Assembly (NCBI GenBank): GCA_043228905.1
Contig: JBHGNT010000017.1
Coordinates: 15,190,001 to 15,254,000 of the forward strand
DNA: 64,000 nucleotides
Reading direction: 5' to 3'
Source: Azolla caroliniana
Lineage: Eukaryota > Polypodiophyta
Part shown: piece after piece, positions 11,309 to 23,700 of the stretch
Layout of the letters: every line of letters starts with the position of its first letter
Numbering within the stretch: the first letter of the stretch is position 1
Program-made: the position numbers and the translations under genes
The notes under the pieces: model-generated
Database searches by the model: none
The model's input: only the letters and a program-made list of their open reading frames with translations
Told to the model about the DNA's origin: nothing

Positions 11309-11782
11309 TGTCACGGATTTCCACATGTACATGTCAAATCAGGCGAAACTATAGGGATCTTGGACCAAGGAGTCCGAGGGAGAGAGACTACTAGGCTTGT
11401 AGTGTCCTATCTGGCTCGGTTGCAAGAGACCTTTACAGAGCACACGGGCTCGCAAACCTTGTAACCGATCTAGCCCTATCGCCGGATTTCAGAAACGAGC
11501 ACATGAGCTTAGAGACTTAGGTAGACACGTGAGTGCAGTGGAGGGAGAAGCAACACTTCCTGGAGAAAGAAATAGAGAAACAAATGTTGATCCGACATAG
11601 AGAGACTAGAACAAGAAAACACAGGGAGAGAATACCCGGATACAACAATACCTTGTACTTATTAGTCCTAGGTTATTTACAATAGTTTTATGCAAGATCC
11701 CCTTTCTATGTGCATACATGCATGCCCTTGTTCACACGCAATCAGTGAGTTTTTCCCCGAGTAGCCGGAATCCTGCATGACA
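11309..11782 (-). repeat. Gypsy R2 3' LTR
   Basis: 474 bp with inverted ends TGTCACGG...GCATGACA. It shares the block around 11349-11385 (GGGATCTTGGACCAAGGAG) with the R LTR at 41361. It is followed on its internal side by CATCCACCCCCACCAAACCGC, the complement of the R polypurine tract. Confidence 0.8.
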
Positions 11783-12606
11783 TCCACCCCCACCAAACCG
11801 CACGTCCTCCGGCATGTGCTAGACAGTGAAGCAGTGGAGATTCCGGTTCATCCCTTACTCTTCCTCCTCTGAAATGTCGCCAATCAGGTCCTCATCCAGC
11901 TCCCCGCCCTTGTCGGCGTCCTCGTCCTCTACCCCCGGATCCAGTTCCGCCTCCTGTCGCTTCTTGAAGGCCTTGATCCACTTCCCCGCAAGTGTCACCA
12001 CGTACGGCCCGAACCATTGCCTGGCGAACTTCCACGTCGACCAGTGCTAGTTGTCGAGGCTAATGTTGTAGACCAACACCCAATTGCCTTCTTCTATCTT
12101 CCTCGGCCGCAGTCAGTGAGTCCGGTCAAACCATCCCTTGTTCTTCAGTCTCACTTCCTTCACCTTCGCCTTCACTCCTCTATGTCCTCCGGTCGCCTTT
12201 CGAGTTATCAAATCCTCACAACCAACAACTGCTCCCGACTAATCTCATCTGCCTAGTCGACCGCCAACCACGAGGTGATTGTCCTTTCTACCGGCATGAT
12301 CAGCTTTTGCCCGAACATGAGTTCAGCCGGCATATACCTTGACACCGAACGATGCGTAGTTCGGTCGGCCCATAATACATCTGGGAGGAGTCGTGGCCAA
12401 TTCCCGACTTGTCCGTTGCAAGCCCTTACGATTTCCTTCACGATCGGACTATGCCCCTGCTTGACCTTCCCGTACACCTCTGGATTGTAGGCTGTTGTAA
12501 GGGAGATCTTGACCCCCAATCGATCAAATAGCTCCGTGGCTTCGTGCGCGTTTAGCTCCCCTTGGTCGGCCATTATCTTGCCGACGCATCCATATCGGCA
12601 CATCAC
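11783..12606 (-). pseudogene. pol: Gypsy R2 polypurine tract and integrase C-terminal half
   Basis: On the minus strand from 12606: CRYGCVGKIMADQGELNA, with catalytic Asp in ADQG; then TAYNPEVYGKVKQGH, where R has NPEANGKVERGH, so the catalytic Glu position is altered to Lys/Gln-containing sequence; then LWADRTTHRSVSRYMPAEL. The part below about 12250 is frameshifted but still aligns with the R integrase tail down to the GGTGGGGGTGGATG tract at 11783-11800. The coding sequence is cut at 12606 by L1. Confidence 0.82.
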
Positions 12607-13993
12607 ATTATCGTAATGTACTTCGTACAGTACGTGAAATATGGTACGGAGTACCCGATTCAATAAAAATAAAGAAATAGAAGAAAATACTAAAAGAAAC
12701 ACATTACATGCATAGGGCAAGATTCAAACCCTGTACCTCCATGTAAACAAACTCAAACCTTACCATTGTACTAACTCATCATGAATAAAATAATTATGGG
12801 TTTAATATTTAGAAGACCTTATTCTTAAATATAAATTTTAGGAAAAGCTACTTTTACACGTGTAGAGTGCATAAAACTTTCGTTAGAAGAAAAACATTGA
12901 TCGAAAAGCTATTCATGACATCTCACGTGCATGAACACTATTATTAGAAGAAAAAGCGTATTAGATAAAGTGATTCATGCATATCTAGTGTGCATGAACA
13001 CTGTCAGAACCAAGAATAAAAGATAGAGTGATGGAAGAAGGATATAAGAGAACACGAGAAGAAAGGAACAAAATGCTAAGAGAAGAATGAGTGTATTAAG
13101 ATAGAGAAAGAAAGAGAATGGATACATGATATGTAATGAGAGCTAAAGACTGGTGTTGATTCGAATTGATTTGAGAATACATGTATGCCCTTATTTATAG
13201 GTTCCTATAGAATAGCTTAGAGATTTCATAGTGAGTGTCATAGTGTACTTCGTACATTACGTGAAATATGTACAGAGTACCCGATTCAATAAAAATAAAG
13301 AAATAGAGGAAAATACTAAAAAAAACACATTACATGCATAGGGCAACATTCAAACCCTGTACCTCCATGTAAACAAATTCAAACCTTACCATTGCACCAA
13401 CTTGTCATGAGTAAAATAATTATGGGTTTAATATTTAGAAGACCTTATTCTTAAGTATAAATTTTAGGAAAAGCTACTTTTACACGTGTAGAGTGCATAC
13501 AAGTTTAGTTAGAAGAAAAGCCTGATCGAAAAAGCTATTCATGACATCTCACATGTATGAACACTATTATTAGAAGAAAAACCATATTAGATAAAGCGAT
13601 TCATGCATATCTAGTGTGCATGAACACTTTAGAAAAGAAAAGCATGATGCTTACCATGTGGTAGGCTATACTTAGTCTCTCCCATCACTAGATAAGGGTG
13701 AAGGAGAAAAATGTAAAGGTTATTGATTCTTGAGTTTTATTAATATTTCTAAATATTGATCTAATTGATTATATTCGTGTGATTCACGATTTTCCATCTA
13801 TCTTTTCTAATCTATTCAAATTTACTATTAGGATTCTAAGGGTTGATTAATCTAATACAATACACTCGTGGGATTCACGAGGTTTCTATATCTTTTTCTT
13901 ACAATCTATTTTCATTCTTATTCGTGTCAAATTCTCCATCCTCCTAGTCCAAAACCCTAGCGGTTCCCACCTGGTTCACACAAATGATCTGAC
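12607..13993 (-). repeat. Repeat L1, LTR-like, with two tRNA-promoter modules
   Basis: About 1.39 kb of AT-rich DNA inserted in the R2 integrase. Its minus strand begins TGTCGTGTCTTTCGAC and aligns with the start of L2 (44267). It holds an internal direct duplication of about 380 bp (12617-13000 and 13254-13626). Each copy includes a minus-strand A-box/B-box pair (12719-12774 and 13347-13400). Shorter repeats of GTGCATGAACACT occur inside. I see no coding sequence. It may be a solo LTR of a large element or a composite of SINE-like copies; the exact ends and target duplication are unclear. Confidence 0.65.
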
Positions 13994-14059
13994 GTCGAAA
14001 GACACGACAACGTCCTCAATTAGGAACCGGCATACGGTCACGGTCGTCTTGTTTGTCAA
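13994..14059 (-). pseudogene. pol: Gypsy R2 integrase scrap between L1 and K
   Basis: ACGTCCTCAATTAGGAACCG and following bases match R at 36460-36500 (integrase core, minus strand). The piece ends with GTCAA (14055-14059), the left target duplication of K. Confidence 0.8.
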
Positions 14060-14228
14060 TGTCAAGAATCAAACTCTTGACATGACCATGTTATAATTGA
14101 GTGTTATGTGTTAACCACACATCTAGCATATAATCATGTCATACTTCCTCATTGTAGGTTTTAGCTAGCATTATGTGCATAATTTCTCCCTTGTATTATT
14201 AACACTTGGCACATGCATGCGTACCTAC
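14060..14228 (+). repeat. K 5' LTR, left part
   Basis: Starts TGTCAAGAAT and contains a stem-loop GTCAAGA...TCTTGAC. It is broken at CCTAC (14224-14228) by gypsy D and continues at 24298. Confidence 0.9.
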
Positions 14229-14617
14229 TGTTGGCCGGTCAGAAGAGCAAGGACAAGTGGGAAGGCGGAGTCGGATCAGATAATAGGAAGTAAATAATAG
14301 TATAATTATTATTCGGAGGGACGGATCCGATACAGTTGTACCGATCCGGATCCGGACCGATTCGGATGCCGGTTGCCTAAGCGCACCGATTGTAACCTTG
14401 CCGGATGCCTATAAAAGGATCTGATGATTTGTGAATGCTTTACGGAAGTAATACAAATATAATTATTGTGTGTTTATCTTTATCTTTGTATTGTTTTACC
14501 GTCTGTGCTTAGTGTAATCATCTTAGGCGTGTAACCTAGCGTCCAATCCTTACAACCCCTTTGGAGAAGTGTCGGATAGACACCTGTGTTGAGGCTAGTC
14601 CGGCCAAGCAGACAACA
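14229..14617 (+). repeat. Gypsy D 5' LTR
   Basis: 389 bp, TGTTGGCCGG...CAGACAACA. It holds repeated CCGGATC/GATCCGG motifs at about 14325-14370, then a TATA-like CTATAAAAGG at about 14410. Confidence 0.93.
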
Positions 14618-14783
14618 CTATTTTGGCGACCACGATTCCTGCAAAGTGCAGAGGACAACCGGGGGATGGATGTCTAGACCAAACAACGACCACATCACCG
14701 AATGAGGGAGACGATACACCGAACGAGAGCAACGACGGGAAGCCCTGCAGCAAGCCGTCGACGAGATCCGGTGAGATCGGTCA
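14618..14783 (+). other. Gypsy D leader with primer site
   Basis: CTATTT then TGGCGACCACGATTCC (from about 14624) follows the LTR and is the likely primer binding site; I could not assign the tRNA. No ATG in the gag frame is present. An in-frame TGA at about 14773 marks the left limit of the open gag frame. Confidence 0.55.
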
Positions 14784-17249
14784 TTCTCCAGAACTCTTCG
14801 GAGAGTCGCAGAAGAAGCACGACAGTTCCGGGTTCTGCAAGTCCCCGACGAAGGCAGTAGCATAACAAGCCTGCAAGAGGTGGAAACGATACTACAGACG
14901 CTCGCCAGTGGCGACGGGGACTCGGAAGCATTCGCAACACTTGAGGCGGAGTCAGAAAGCGACGGAAGCGTTGCGTCCCAGTATAAAAGCAACCACGACA
15001 CACCAAACGACCCGGGGGAAGAGGAGTCGGATGACTCAGTAACACCGAAGCTAGAGGAAGAAATAACCTTGGAGTTCGGTGACCGGCAATCGCCGAGGGA
15101 GGCTGACCGGATACCGACAACACCCGCGAAGGAACCGAAGGAGCGGATACCGACAACACCCGCAAAGGAACCGAAGGAGCGGATACCGACAACACCCGCG
15201 AAGGAACCGAAGGAGCGGATACCGACAACACCCGCGAAGGAACCGAAGGAGCAGATACCGACACCAACCGCGGAGGAACCAAAGGTTCTCACACCGACGC
15301 CAACAACGGACAGAGAGCGGAGAAAGCAGGAGAGTCAGTTGGACGACACGATGCCGTACCCATACCCAAAGTACCGGGATGAGCCCGACGCGGAGGCACA
15401 CGTGTACGCATTCCTCCAAACATGGGAAGCCAACCATGTCTCCCAAAGACTAACGGAGCCCAAAGCCGAACGATCCAAAGTTGCCGAATTCGGCATGACC
15501 TTAGAAGGACCGGCGGCCCGATGGCACGCAAAGCACTTACCGGGAAGCTTTGCCACATTCGATGCCTTGAAGGCCAAATTCCTCAGGCTTTTTCACAGAC
15601 AAGTTGAGCAAAGGGAATTGGTCGGGCAGTTCTACACCACCCGGCAGGAAGAGAATGAGACGGTGCCACAATTCATCATTCGGTTTCAGACCCTGCACAG
15701 CCAACTGACGAGAGCACCACCCGAAGACGAAGCCAAAGCAGTCTTTTTGGCCGCGCTGAAAGAGCCACTTCGAACAATGTGCGGAGTCCTTGATTTCCGC
15801 ACCAGCACAATGGACCAAGTTATTGATCGGGTCTTAGAAATGGACAAGACTAGCTCCTTCTTGTCGATGGGGATGTTACACCGGGCACTCCCGAAGGAGG
15901 AAGACCTGAGGTTCCGACAGGCCTTACAATGCACAACATGCCTAAATTCGGGCCACTCAACGGTAGACTGCACCTTGCGGACACAATGTATGATCTGCAA
16001 CTCTCGAGCTCATACAACGGACCGATGCGAATATAACCTGTTAAATCGGCAGGCAGCACCGGTTCGACACATAGAACCGCGCAATCAGAACCCGGATGAG
16101 GATCGATTCCGAAGAGACGACCGCTACCAACGCGAACGCGGTAACAGATACGCTGATAGAAGACGCGATAACTATGACCGAGAGGAGAAACGCAGAGATA
16201 GCTACCCCCGGGACCGGTACGACCGAGACGAATCCTCGGAATACGAACGACGCAGAGAAGAGAGGCGACAAGGGAACCGAAATTCCCGACGGAATCAGAA
16301 GCATGGATTTTTCCGAAGAGAGGAACGTCGGGAGGCAGCAAGGAATGACAACCCGGTATCGGTACCGGATAACCGAAAAACCGAAGACGACCGCCGAAGT
16401 ATACCCACCCCCCAAACCGGGGACAAAGGAGAAACGAGCAACAGTCACAAGGTGTACTGTTATTACTGCCGTAAAGAGGGCCATTATAGTAACCAATGCC
16501 CAAGCAAAACCAATGACAAGCAGCCGGCAGTCAACATGGTTACAACCGAAATAACAGAAGTACAGCAGGTCACAACCCGGTCAAAGGGAAAGACCGCCGA
16601 GTGGGAAGCCCAGGAGGCAATCAAAAAACAAGCGGCGCAATGGATCAAGGAGGCCAATGAACAGAATGCGGCAGAAGTAAGAGACCAAAATATACCAAAA
16701 GACGAAGAAATCATACAGCCAGGAGAAAACCCGACGTGGCAAGCGCTACAGGACTGTCAAATCGTGCTGCCGTTAGCACGGCTACTACAGTTGGTGCCAC
16801 GGTTTACGGCAGACTTACAGGCATCCGTGAGCAAACCGAAGCCGACGCCAGCACCGACATTCTTCTCCAACCCGGAGGAAGGACCAGCTGTGGTCAATAC
16901 AAGTAGCCCGGCGATCACGGCAATCGTGAAAGGAAAGGAAATTGCTGGAACGATTATTGACGGAGGCTCCGGGGTAAATGTCATCAGCCGACAGACATGC
17001 GACAACCTGGGCATCCGGGAATGGGAACCATGCCCCTTCTGGTTACGCATGGATGATACCAGCTCAGTCCGACCGACCGGGCTTATCCGGGATTTGGAAG
17101 TAACGATCGGAGGCCACGTATTCCGGATATCGGCCGTGGTGTTGCAGCTGAATGTACAAGGCGCGTACCCCCTACTGCTGGGACGACCATGGCTGCGAAC
17201 GGCGCATATCAAGCAGAATTGGCAAAAGAACATGATCACATTCCGGTGA
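14784..17249 (+). pseudogene. gag: gag-protease of gypsy D, nearly intact
   Basis: The frame is open from about 14784 to the TGA at 17247. No ATG occurs until the Met of MPYPYPKYRDEP at about 15351, so the start is uncertain; an upstream ATG may have been lost. A four-fold 13-residue repeat (ERIPTTPAKEPK-type) spans 15105-15260. The retrotransposon gag domain follows (about 15460-15830, EGPAARWHAKHLP, FLRLFHRQ). There are three CCHC-type knuckles: CTTCLNSGHSTVDC, CMICNSRAHTTDRC and CYYCRKEGHYSNQC (16456-16497). A basic RYDRDE-rich region lies between. The C-terminal protease has IIDGGSGVNVIS near 16954, with Gly in the usual Thr/Ser position. Confidence 0.88.
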
Positions 17250-20200
17250 GGGAAAACAAAGGTACGAGTAACGACGCAACCACGGGTGATCGCCAGTAAG
17301 GAAGCAACTCCATTGTATGCGGAAAGCATCAACATGTTGGAGGGATTACCGGACAGGAAGTTGAGCGGTACCTCGAGGAACACCCACGAATCGTCCCACT
17401 ATTTGAGGTGGATATCACGGCGGCAGTAGAACCGTACATCACGACGCCGGACGAACCGGACCAAGCGGCGATCCGGGAATTGCGACAAGCGCAGGAATCC
17501 CTAGAGAGGGAAATGACGATATCCCAGAGGGTAAAAGCATCCCAACTAGAGGAGGTGGACCTCGGCACAACAGACAAGCCCCGACCGGTAAATGTTGCAA
17601 AGGAATTGCCGAAGGAAGAAAAGAAGGCAATGGTAGCATTATTAACAGACTTCAAGGATGTGTTCGTGTGGTCGTACGAAGACATGCGAGGGCTGGACCC
17701 CCAGCTCTATCAGCACCAAATTCACCTAAGTACGGACGCGAAACCGATCGCTCAACGCAGGTACCGGATGAATCCGAATTATGCGGCGAAGGTGAAGGAG
17801 GAGATTGATAAGCTCCTCCGGGTCGGATTTATCCAACCGGTCAAGCAGGCAACCTGGCTGAGTCCGATAGTGGTGGTCCCGAAAAAGAATGGCAAAATCC
17901 GGGTATGCGTGGACTACCGGAAACTAAATGCCGCAACAGTGACCGATGCATTTCCACTACCATTTACGGACGGGGTGTTAGATGCAGTAGCCGGCCACGA
18001 AGTTTACAGCTTCCTGGATGGATTTAGCGGTTACAACCAAATACGAATGAACCCGACCGACCAGGAGAAGACAACGTTCGTTACGGAATGGGGAGTGTTC
18101 GTCGCGGTCGTGATGATGTTCGGACTAAAGACGGCCCCAACGACCTTTCAAAGGATAATAATGGAAATTTTTGGGGAATATATCCCCGGTTTTATGCAAG
18201 TCTTCCTTGACGATTTCGCGGTCTACAGCCGGCACGGAGAGCATCTCGATCACCTCCGGCTGTGCTTGGAAAAGTGCTGCGAGTACCGGTTGAGTCTGAA
18301 CCCGGCCAAGTGCGTCTTTGGAGTGGCAAGCGGCAACTTACTAGGGCACGTGGTGAGTAAGGAAGGAATCGCGGTAGATCCGGATAAAGTAAAGGCGATT
18401 CTCGAGGCACCAGCACCAAATAACGCAAAGGCTTTAAGCCGGTTCCTGGGCCAAATAAGGTGGCATAGCCGGATGATACGGCACCTCGCAGACTTCGCTA
18501 CACCATTGCATACCGCCGTACACAGGGTACCCTTCCTATGGGTGGAGACGGAGGAGAAAGCCTACCAAGCGTTGAAGGTTATGCTGTCGCAAGCTCCGGT
18601 GGTGCAACCGCCGGATTGGAGTAAAAGCTTTCACGTCTTTGTCGACGCGTCGGACGTAGCAATCGGCAGCGTTCTGATGCAACTCACGGAGCCGAAATGG
18701 TACCGGCCAGTGTACTACGCAAGCCGAAAACTCTCAAAAGCCGAACGGAACTACTCTACGACGAAACGCGAGGCATTATGAATGGTGTATAGCGTCACAA
18801 AGTACAGGCACTATCTGCTCGGAAGGAAGTTTTCCTTCCATGTCGACCATTCGGCACTACTCTACCTGGTCTCGAAGGCATCCCTGACGGGAAAAATTGC
18901 ACGATGGACACTGCTGTTACAGGAATTTGAATTCGACATTTTCCACCGACCCGGGGTGCAGCATGCGGTAGCGGACTACCTAAGCAGACTCGAATCCGGA
19001 GAAGCAGGGGACGACGTCCAGGATGAGTTCCCCGACGCCGAGTTGTTCCGGATCACGACGAAACCGGCAACGGATGCAACGGTAGCCGATGAAGACACGT
19101 GGCTAACTGAGATGCATCAGTTCTTGAGCACCGGAGTACCCCCGGAGAACATGGACCGCGATGAAAGGAAAAGGGTAGCAGTAAGAAGCAGACATTTCTG
19201 CTTGGTTGGAGACACCCTCTATCACAAGGGGGCAGATGGCATTTGGAAACGAGCAGTGCGGAGCGATGAGAAGGATCTAATCCTCAGGGAAGCCCACTGT
19301 GGAATTGCCGGCGGGCATTATGCCGGCGACGCAACCGCTCGGAAAATATGGCAAAGCGGACTGTGGTGGCCCACCACCCTAAAAGATGCCGTGAAGTGTA
19401 GCAGAGAATGCGATTTGTGTCAACGACTGGGCCAACCCACGGAGCAGGCCCGGATGCCACACCACCCGGTCTTGCCATTGGAACCGTTTCAAAAGTGGGG
19501 TTTGGACTTTGTCGGTCCCTTCAAGCCACCGGCAATGCGAACCGGAAATCGGTATGTCATAGTGGCGACCGACTATTGCACCAAATGGGTAGAAGCGAAG
19601 GCCTTACGGGACAACACGGCCGCGTCCACGGCAAAGTTCCTGTACGAGTGCATATGGTGCCGGTATGGATGCCCGATCGAGCTTATAAGTGACCAAGGAG
19701 GACACTTTCTCGGGCAGGTAGTAGAAAGCCTGACGTCATTTTACGCGGTGGTACATAAAGGAGTACTCCCTACTACCCTCAAGCTAATGGACTAGCGGAA
19801 TCGACGAACAAAACTCTGCAGAACATCCTACGAAAAATCGTCAACGAGAACCAGACCGACTGGGATACGAAATTGCAGAGCGCGCTATGGGCGTACCGAA
19901 CAACGTACAAAACCAACATCCGGACAACCCCGTTCCGACTAGCATTCGGTTTAGAAGCGGTCATGCCGGTAGAGTTCTAGATCCCCAGCTCACGGATCCA
20001 GGTAAAGGAGCGCTTAAGTGAGAAGGAGTCCGAACGAATCCGGCTGGCGACGTTGTTGGAATTAGAAGAAAACCGAATAGCCAGCTTACTACAACTCGAA
20101 CTGGAGCAAAGGAGGAGAAAAGCTTTCGTGGACCGACACCGGCATGGCAACGAAAAGGAGTTCGAAGTCGGGAAACCGGTGCTACTGTTCCAGACATGGA

Positions 20201-20490
20201 TGGGGAACATGCCGGGAAAGTTGCGGTTTCGGTGGACCGGACCGTTCTGGATCACCAAGGAGTACAATGGGTCGTATCAGCTCGGCACGTTGTCTAGAGA
20301 AGTCATCGGTAAGTGGGCAAATGGGTTTTGGCTAAAGCCGTATAAGGGAAATATGCCAGCCAACCCGTTCAAGCAAGACCCGGAAATCCGGCACGATGAG
20401 GAACCGACACCGACAGACGCTGCTGCAGATATCCGGACCGAGGAAGAACCGACACCGATACTAACGAAGACTATCCCGGAAAACCGATAG
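17250..20490 (+). pseudogene. pol: RT, RNase H and integrase of gypsy D
   Basis: Reading resumes after the TGA, with one frameshift near 17340, then is open from about 17345 to 18781. RT: VCVDYRKLNAATV, FSGYNQIRM, catalytic VFLDDFAVYS at about 18205. RNase H: FHVFVDASDVAIGSVL (about 18628). TGA at 18779. Integrase: zinc-binding HCGIAGGHY...CDLCQRL (about 19290-19430), WGLDFVGPF and SDQGGHFLG carry the two Asp. A one-base frameshift lies at about 19765, then NGLAEST supplies the Glu. A TAG at 19978 stands where D' has CAG. The tail (20053-20490) ends ...TIPENR; no chromodomain is seen. Confidence 0.9.
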
Positions 20491-20730
20491 AAGGATCCGG
20501 TATTAGCGCGAACCGACCCGAACAAATCGAGGGGGACCAGAAAATGACGTGGTCCAAAAAAACAGAAAAAAAAAATAAAAAAATAAAAAATCATAAGGAG
20601 ATCACAAGAAGAGGCGCCATGCAACGAAGAGGCGCCATGCAGTAAAGGAGGACGTGCGCGTACTTGCTATTTAAAGCATAGAACGTGGGCACCGACTCAC
20701 ACGCGGCAAGCAAGAAAGGACATACTAATT
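20491..20730 (+). promoter_or_regulatory. Spacer before third ORF of D, with TATA-like box
   Basis: Contains an A-rich stretch (20550-20595), a direct repeat GAAGAGGCGCCATGCA (20610-20625 and 20627-20642), and CTATTTAAAG at 20667-20676, which is 55 bp upstream of the ATG at 20731. That spacing would suit a TATA box with a leader of about 30 nt. Promoter activity is an inference. Confidence 0.4.
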
Positions 20731-23700
20731 ATGGCGGGAGATAGACATGCGCGGGAAACGAAAAAGGGCGGCTCGAGGCAAAAGCCACTATATAAGACAC
20801 AGGCCTGCGAAGGACTTACTTTTTACGAATTTTCCTACACACAGGCGCAGAAGCACAGAAGAGCTATCCGACGCACAGCGCACACACATCCCGATCCCGA
20901 ACAACACACAGCAGAAGAAGAATTCGAACCAATGGCACTGTCGGAAGAGGCACACCAATGGATGATGGAGAACGGGTTAGAAGGATTGCTGCGGATCGCC
21001 GACGCTCCACCACACGTAGAACCAGAGCAGGCGACAACATCGATTGATTTATCAGAAATCACGGAAGGAGTGGTGCAGGCGCTCACAGGGATAAAAGCAG
21101 GAGGACTTCAAACGATCGAAAGCCCTTCAAGTCAAATCCTGTTCGAATATTTCGGTGAGTATTCCATCAGCAGTAAGGCGTACCGAACACAGGGTGGAGA
21201 GAACCTGCTGTTCGGAGAAGTGGCCCGCACCATGATGGAATACGGATTCGTGAATTCTCGTCCCCCGGCCATAGCCAGGTACCGGGCAGCGTTCCTAATT
21301 GCAACGTACGAAGGATTACAAGTGGACTGGCTCCATTTCATAACCGAAGGATTGAAGGAGGCCATCAAGAACCTTGTGGAAGGAAAAAAGCCATGGGCCA
21401 GGATAGCACAATGGCTAACGGTGTTAGTCCCACCGGTGCTCCCCATCAAACAAAAGAAAAGAGGTCGGCAGGAGACGACGCCGAAAAAGGTCACAAAGCG
21501 CCGACATATCCTGGAGAAACACACCCCCGGATGGACCCAGGAAGAAGCAGAACAACGGGAGGAAGGACCATCCCGACAGCAACAGGAACCGGCAACAAAG
21601 GCAAAACCGGCAGGAAAAGGCAAAGGAAAACCGACCGAGGAGGAACCGGTAGCGCTCAAACCAATCAATATAACGCTGCGACGGCTGGAACCGGAACCAG
21701 AGGTCTTTATACAAAAGGTCTGTCTGGTAGCCGCACCGGAGGAGGAAGCTGAAGCAGAAGACTCATCCGAACCACTGGTAAGACTCCCAGCAAGACAAGG
21801 TCGGGAGAGACGGGCGAGAGGACCGGCTCCACCAGTTGACAGAACTCAGCAGAGGGCGCAAGGACCACCTCCAGTAGCCGGGGCGGAAGCAGTACCGGAA
21901 CCCGCACCGAGGGAAGCAGTACCGGCACCGGTTTTTCCGGACTCCAGAGAACCGGTCATGCCAGAGAAGAGGAATGAACAAGTGCCGGAGCCAGAGAAAA
22001 GGCCGGAAAAACAGCCTGAGTTAAGGAGTAGAAGTGAGCAATGCTACTCCGACACAGGAAGCACAAAGCCACAATGCCTGAGATGGCTTTCGGAGCAGGT
22101 ATCGGGAGTAGCGGACCAGTTAGAGGAAGAAGAAACGTGTAGGCAACACCTGACGCATACAACAACCCAGGAGTTGGTCGCGCTCCGAACACAGATCTAG
22201 GAATTGCAAGGGGAGCTGTTGCAGGCGAGGGAAGGAATTCAACAAGCACAAGTTGTCACCGAGCCGGTCGGGACAACAAGGAAGCAACCAGAACCGGAAC
22301 CGGAACCGGTAGCCTTGCAAACCGGCCCTGAGACCGAAAAAATAATAGAAACCTTGCGAGAGGAGTTAAAAGCTTAGGAGGCATTAAGGGAAAAAGAAAG
22401 GGAGCAGCGGAAAGCGGTGGAGGACGACAGACGGAAAATGGAAGAAGGCCTCCGGAAAGGCCAAGCCACTAATGACCGACTGCAAGAAGAAAAAGAGAAG
22501 CTGCAAAAGGAGAAGGACCGACTGCGTCGACAGGCCGAGCAGGAGATAGAACGACTGCAGGAAGAACTTCGACAACAGAAGGACCGGGACGACCGGTTAA
22601 GAGCTCAGGTAAGCCGACGCCTGAAGCAGAAGACGGAGGACTTCGACCGACTCTACTGAGATCACAAGCAGGCTGAGTCGGACAACAAGAAACGGGCAGC
22701 AGACTACGAACGGCAAATAGAGAAGTTGAAAGAACAGCTCAAAGAGACCCGATTAGACCTGGCTAAGACAATGGACGAGGTCAGTGCCAAAAAGGAAGCA
22801 TTGTCGGCGGAAATAACCCAAGCGACGGAGAGAAGGAAGGAATTAGAGGCGCTAAGGCGGGAAAAGCTGGATCTGACCAAGATCAGGAATGAAGAAAAGG
22901 AAAGATTGACCTTCACGATCAACAAACTGCAAAGTGCCTATGAAAAGCAGAAAGCGGATTACGAAGCCCAGACTCAGATAATGGCCGACATTATAAAACG
23001 GGTAAGGAAGGAAAAGCAAGAAGCTTATGCGCATGCTAAGGCGGGGGTTGACCGGATCAAGCTCATCATGTCATGTTGGAGTACCCGAGCTCAGGCAAGC
23101 ATCAACGAAAGTACAGAAAAGCTATGGAAGGAGTGGTCACAATAGGCAGCCGAGCTGCAGACACTCCGAGCTGATGCCGAGAATCAGAGGAAGACCGGTG
23201 ACAAGTTCTACAAGATGGATGAAGAAAGTATTGTCGCCATTCGGGAAGAATTGTCGGAGGATTTCTACGCTTTAGCGGAAGAACATCTCAAAGAAATCCA
23301 AGGGTTGGTAGAGAGGTTGGATGACGGGCAACTCGCAACTCAGTTGGAGTTGGAGAAATACGAGTAGGACCGGTTACGACAGGAAGCCAAGGGAAGAACG
23401 ACGCCAATCACTATAAGTGAGGGAGAGCGACCGGCTGAAGCTGAACCAATCGACACCGAACAACCCCGACAAGGAATACCCGAAGAGGAACTTCCGTTCC
23501 AAGAAAATCAAGAAGAGCAGGTGCAGACCGATGCCGGAGAAGAAGAAGAGCTGAGACCGGAAGACACCGGAGCAGAGGAAGAAGGCGCACCGAGCCGACC
23601 AGTCGAGACCGGAGAAAGCGACACTGGTAATAGAACAGAGCCTGGAACGGAGGGGGAACAGGAAGAACCCGGATGGAGTGGTGAGGAAGCACCGGCACCA

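Noticed and set aside
12719-12774. Functional tRNA gene
   Set aside because: A- and B-box-like motifs are present but no cloverleaf, anticodon loop or paired acceptor stem could be drawn. The repeat occurs several times inside L.
11309-13993. L1 as part of gypsy R2
   Set aside because: R, the close relative, has continuous integrase across this point and lacks all of L1.
15051-15446. Antisense frame with FLRGCCRYPLL repeats
   Set aside because: Shadow of the 39-bp repeat in D gag; the sense frame carries the knuckles and protease.
17330-17350. Programmed frameshift between protease and RT of D
   Set aside because: A TGA lies at 17247 and the shift is at about 17340; no slippery site is evident, and simple indel decay is enough.
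22417-23145. Captured host gene for a myosin-like or kinesin-like coiled coil
   Set aside because: Charged heptads alone match many unrelated proteins; no motor or other host domain is seen, and the ORF ends where the D family ends. Left as an unrecognised retroelement ORF.
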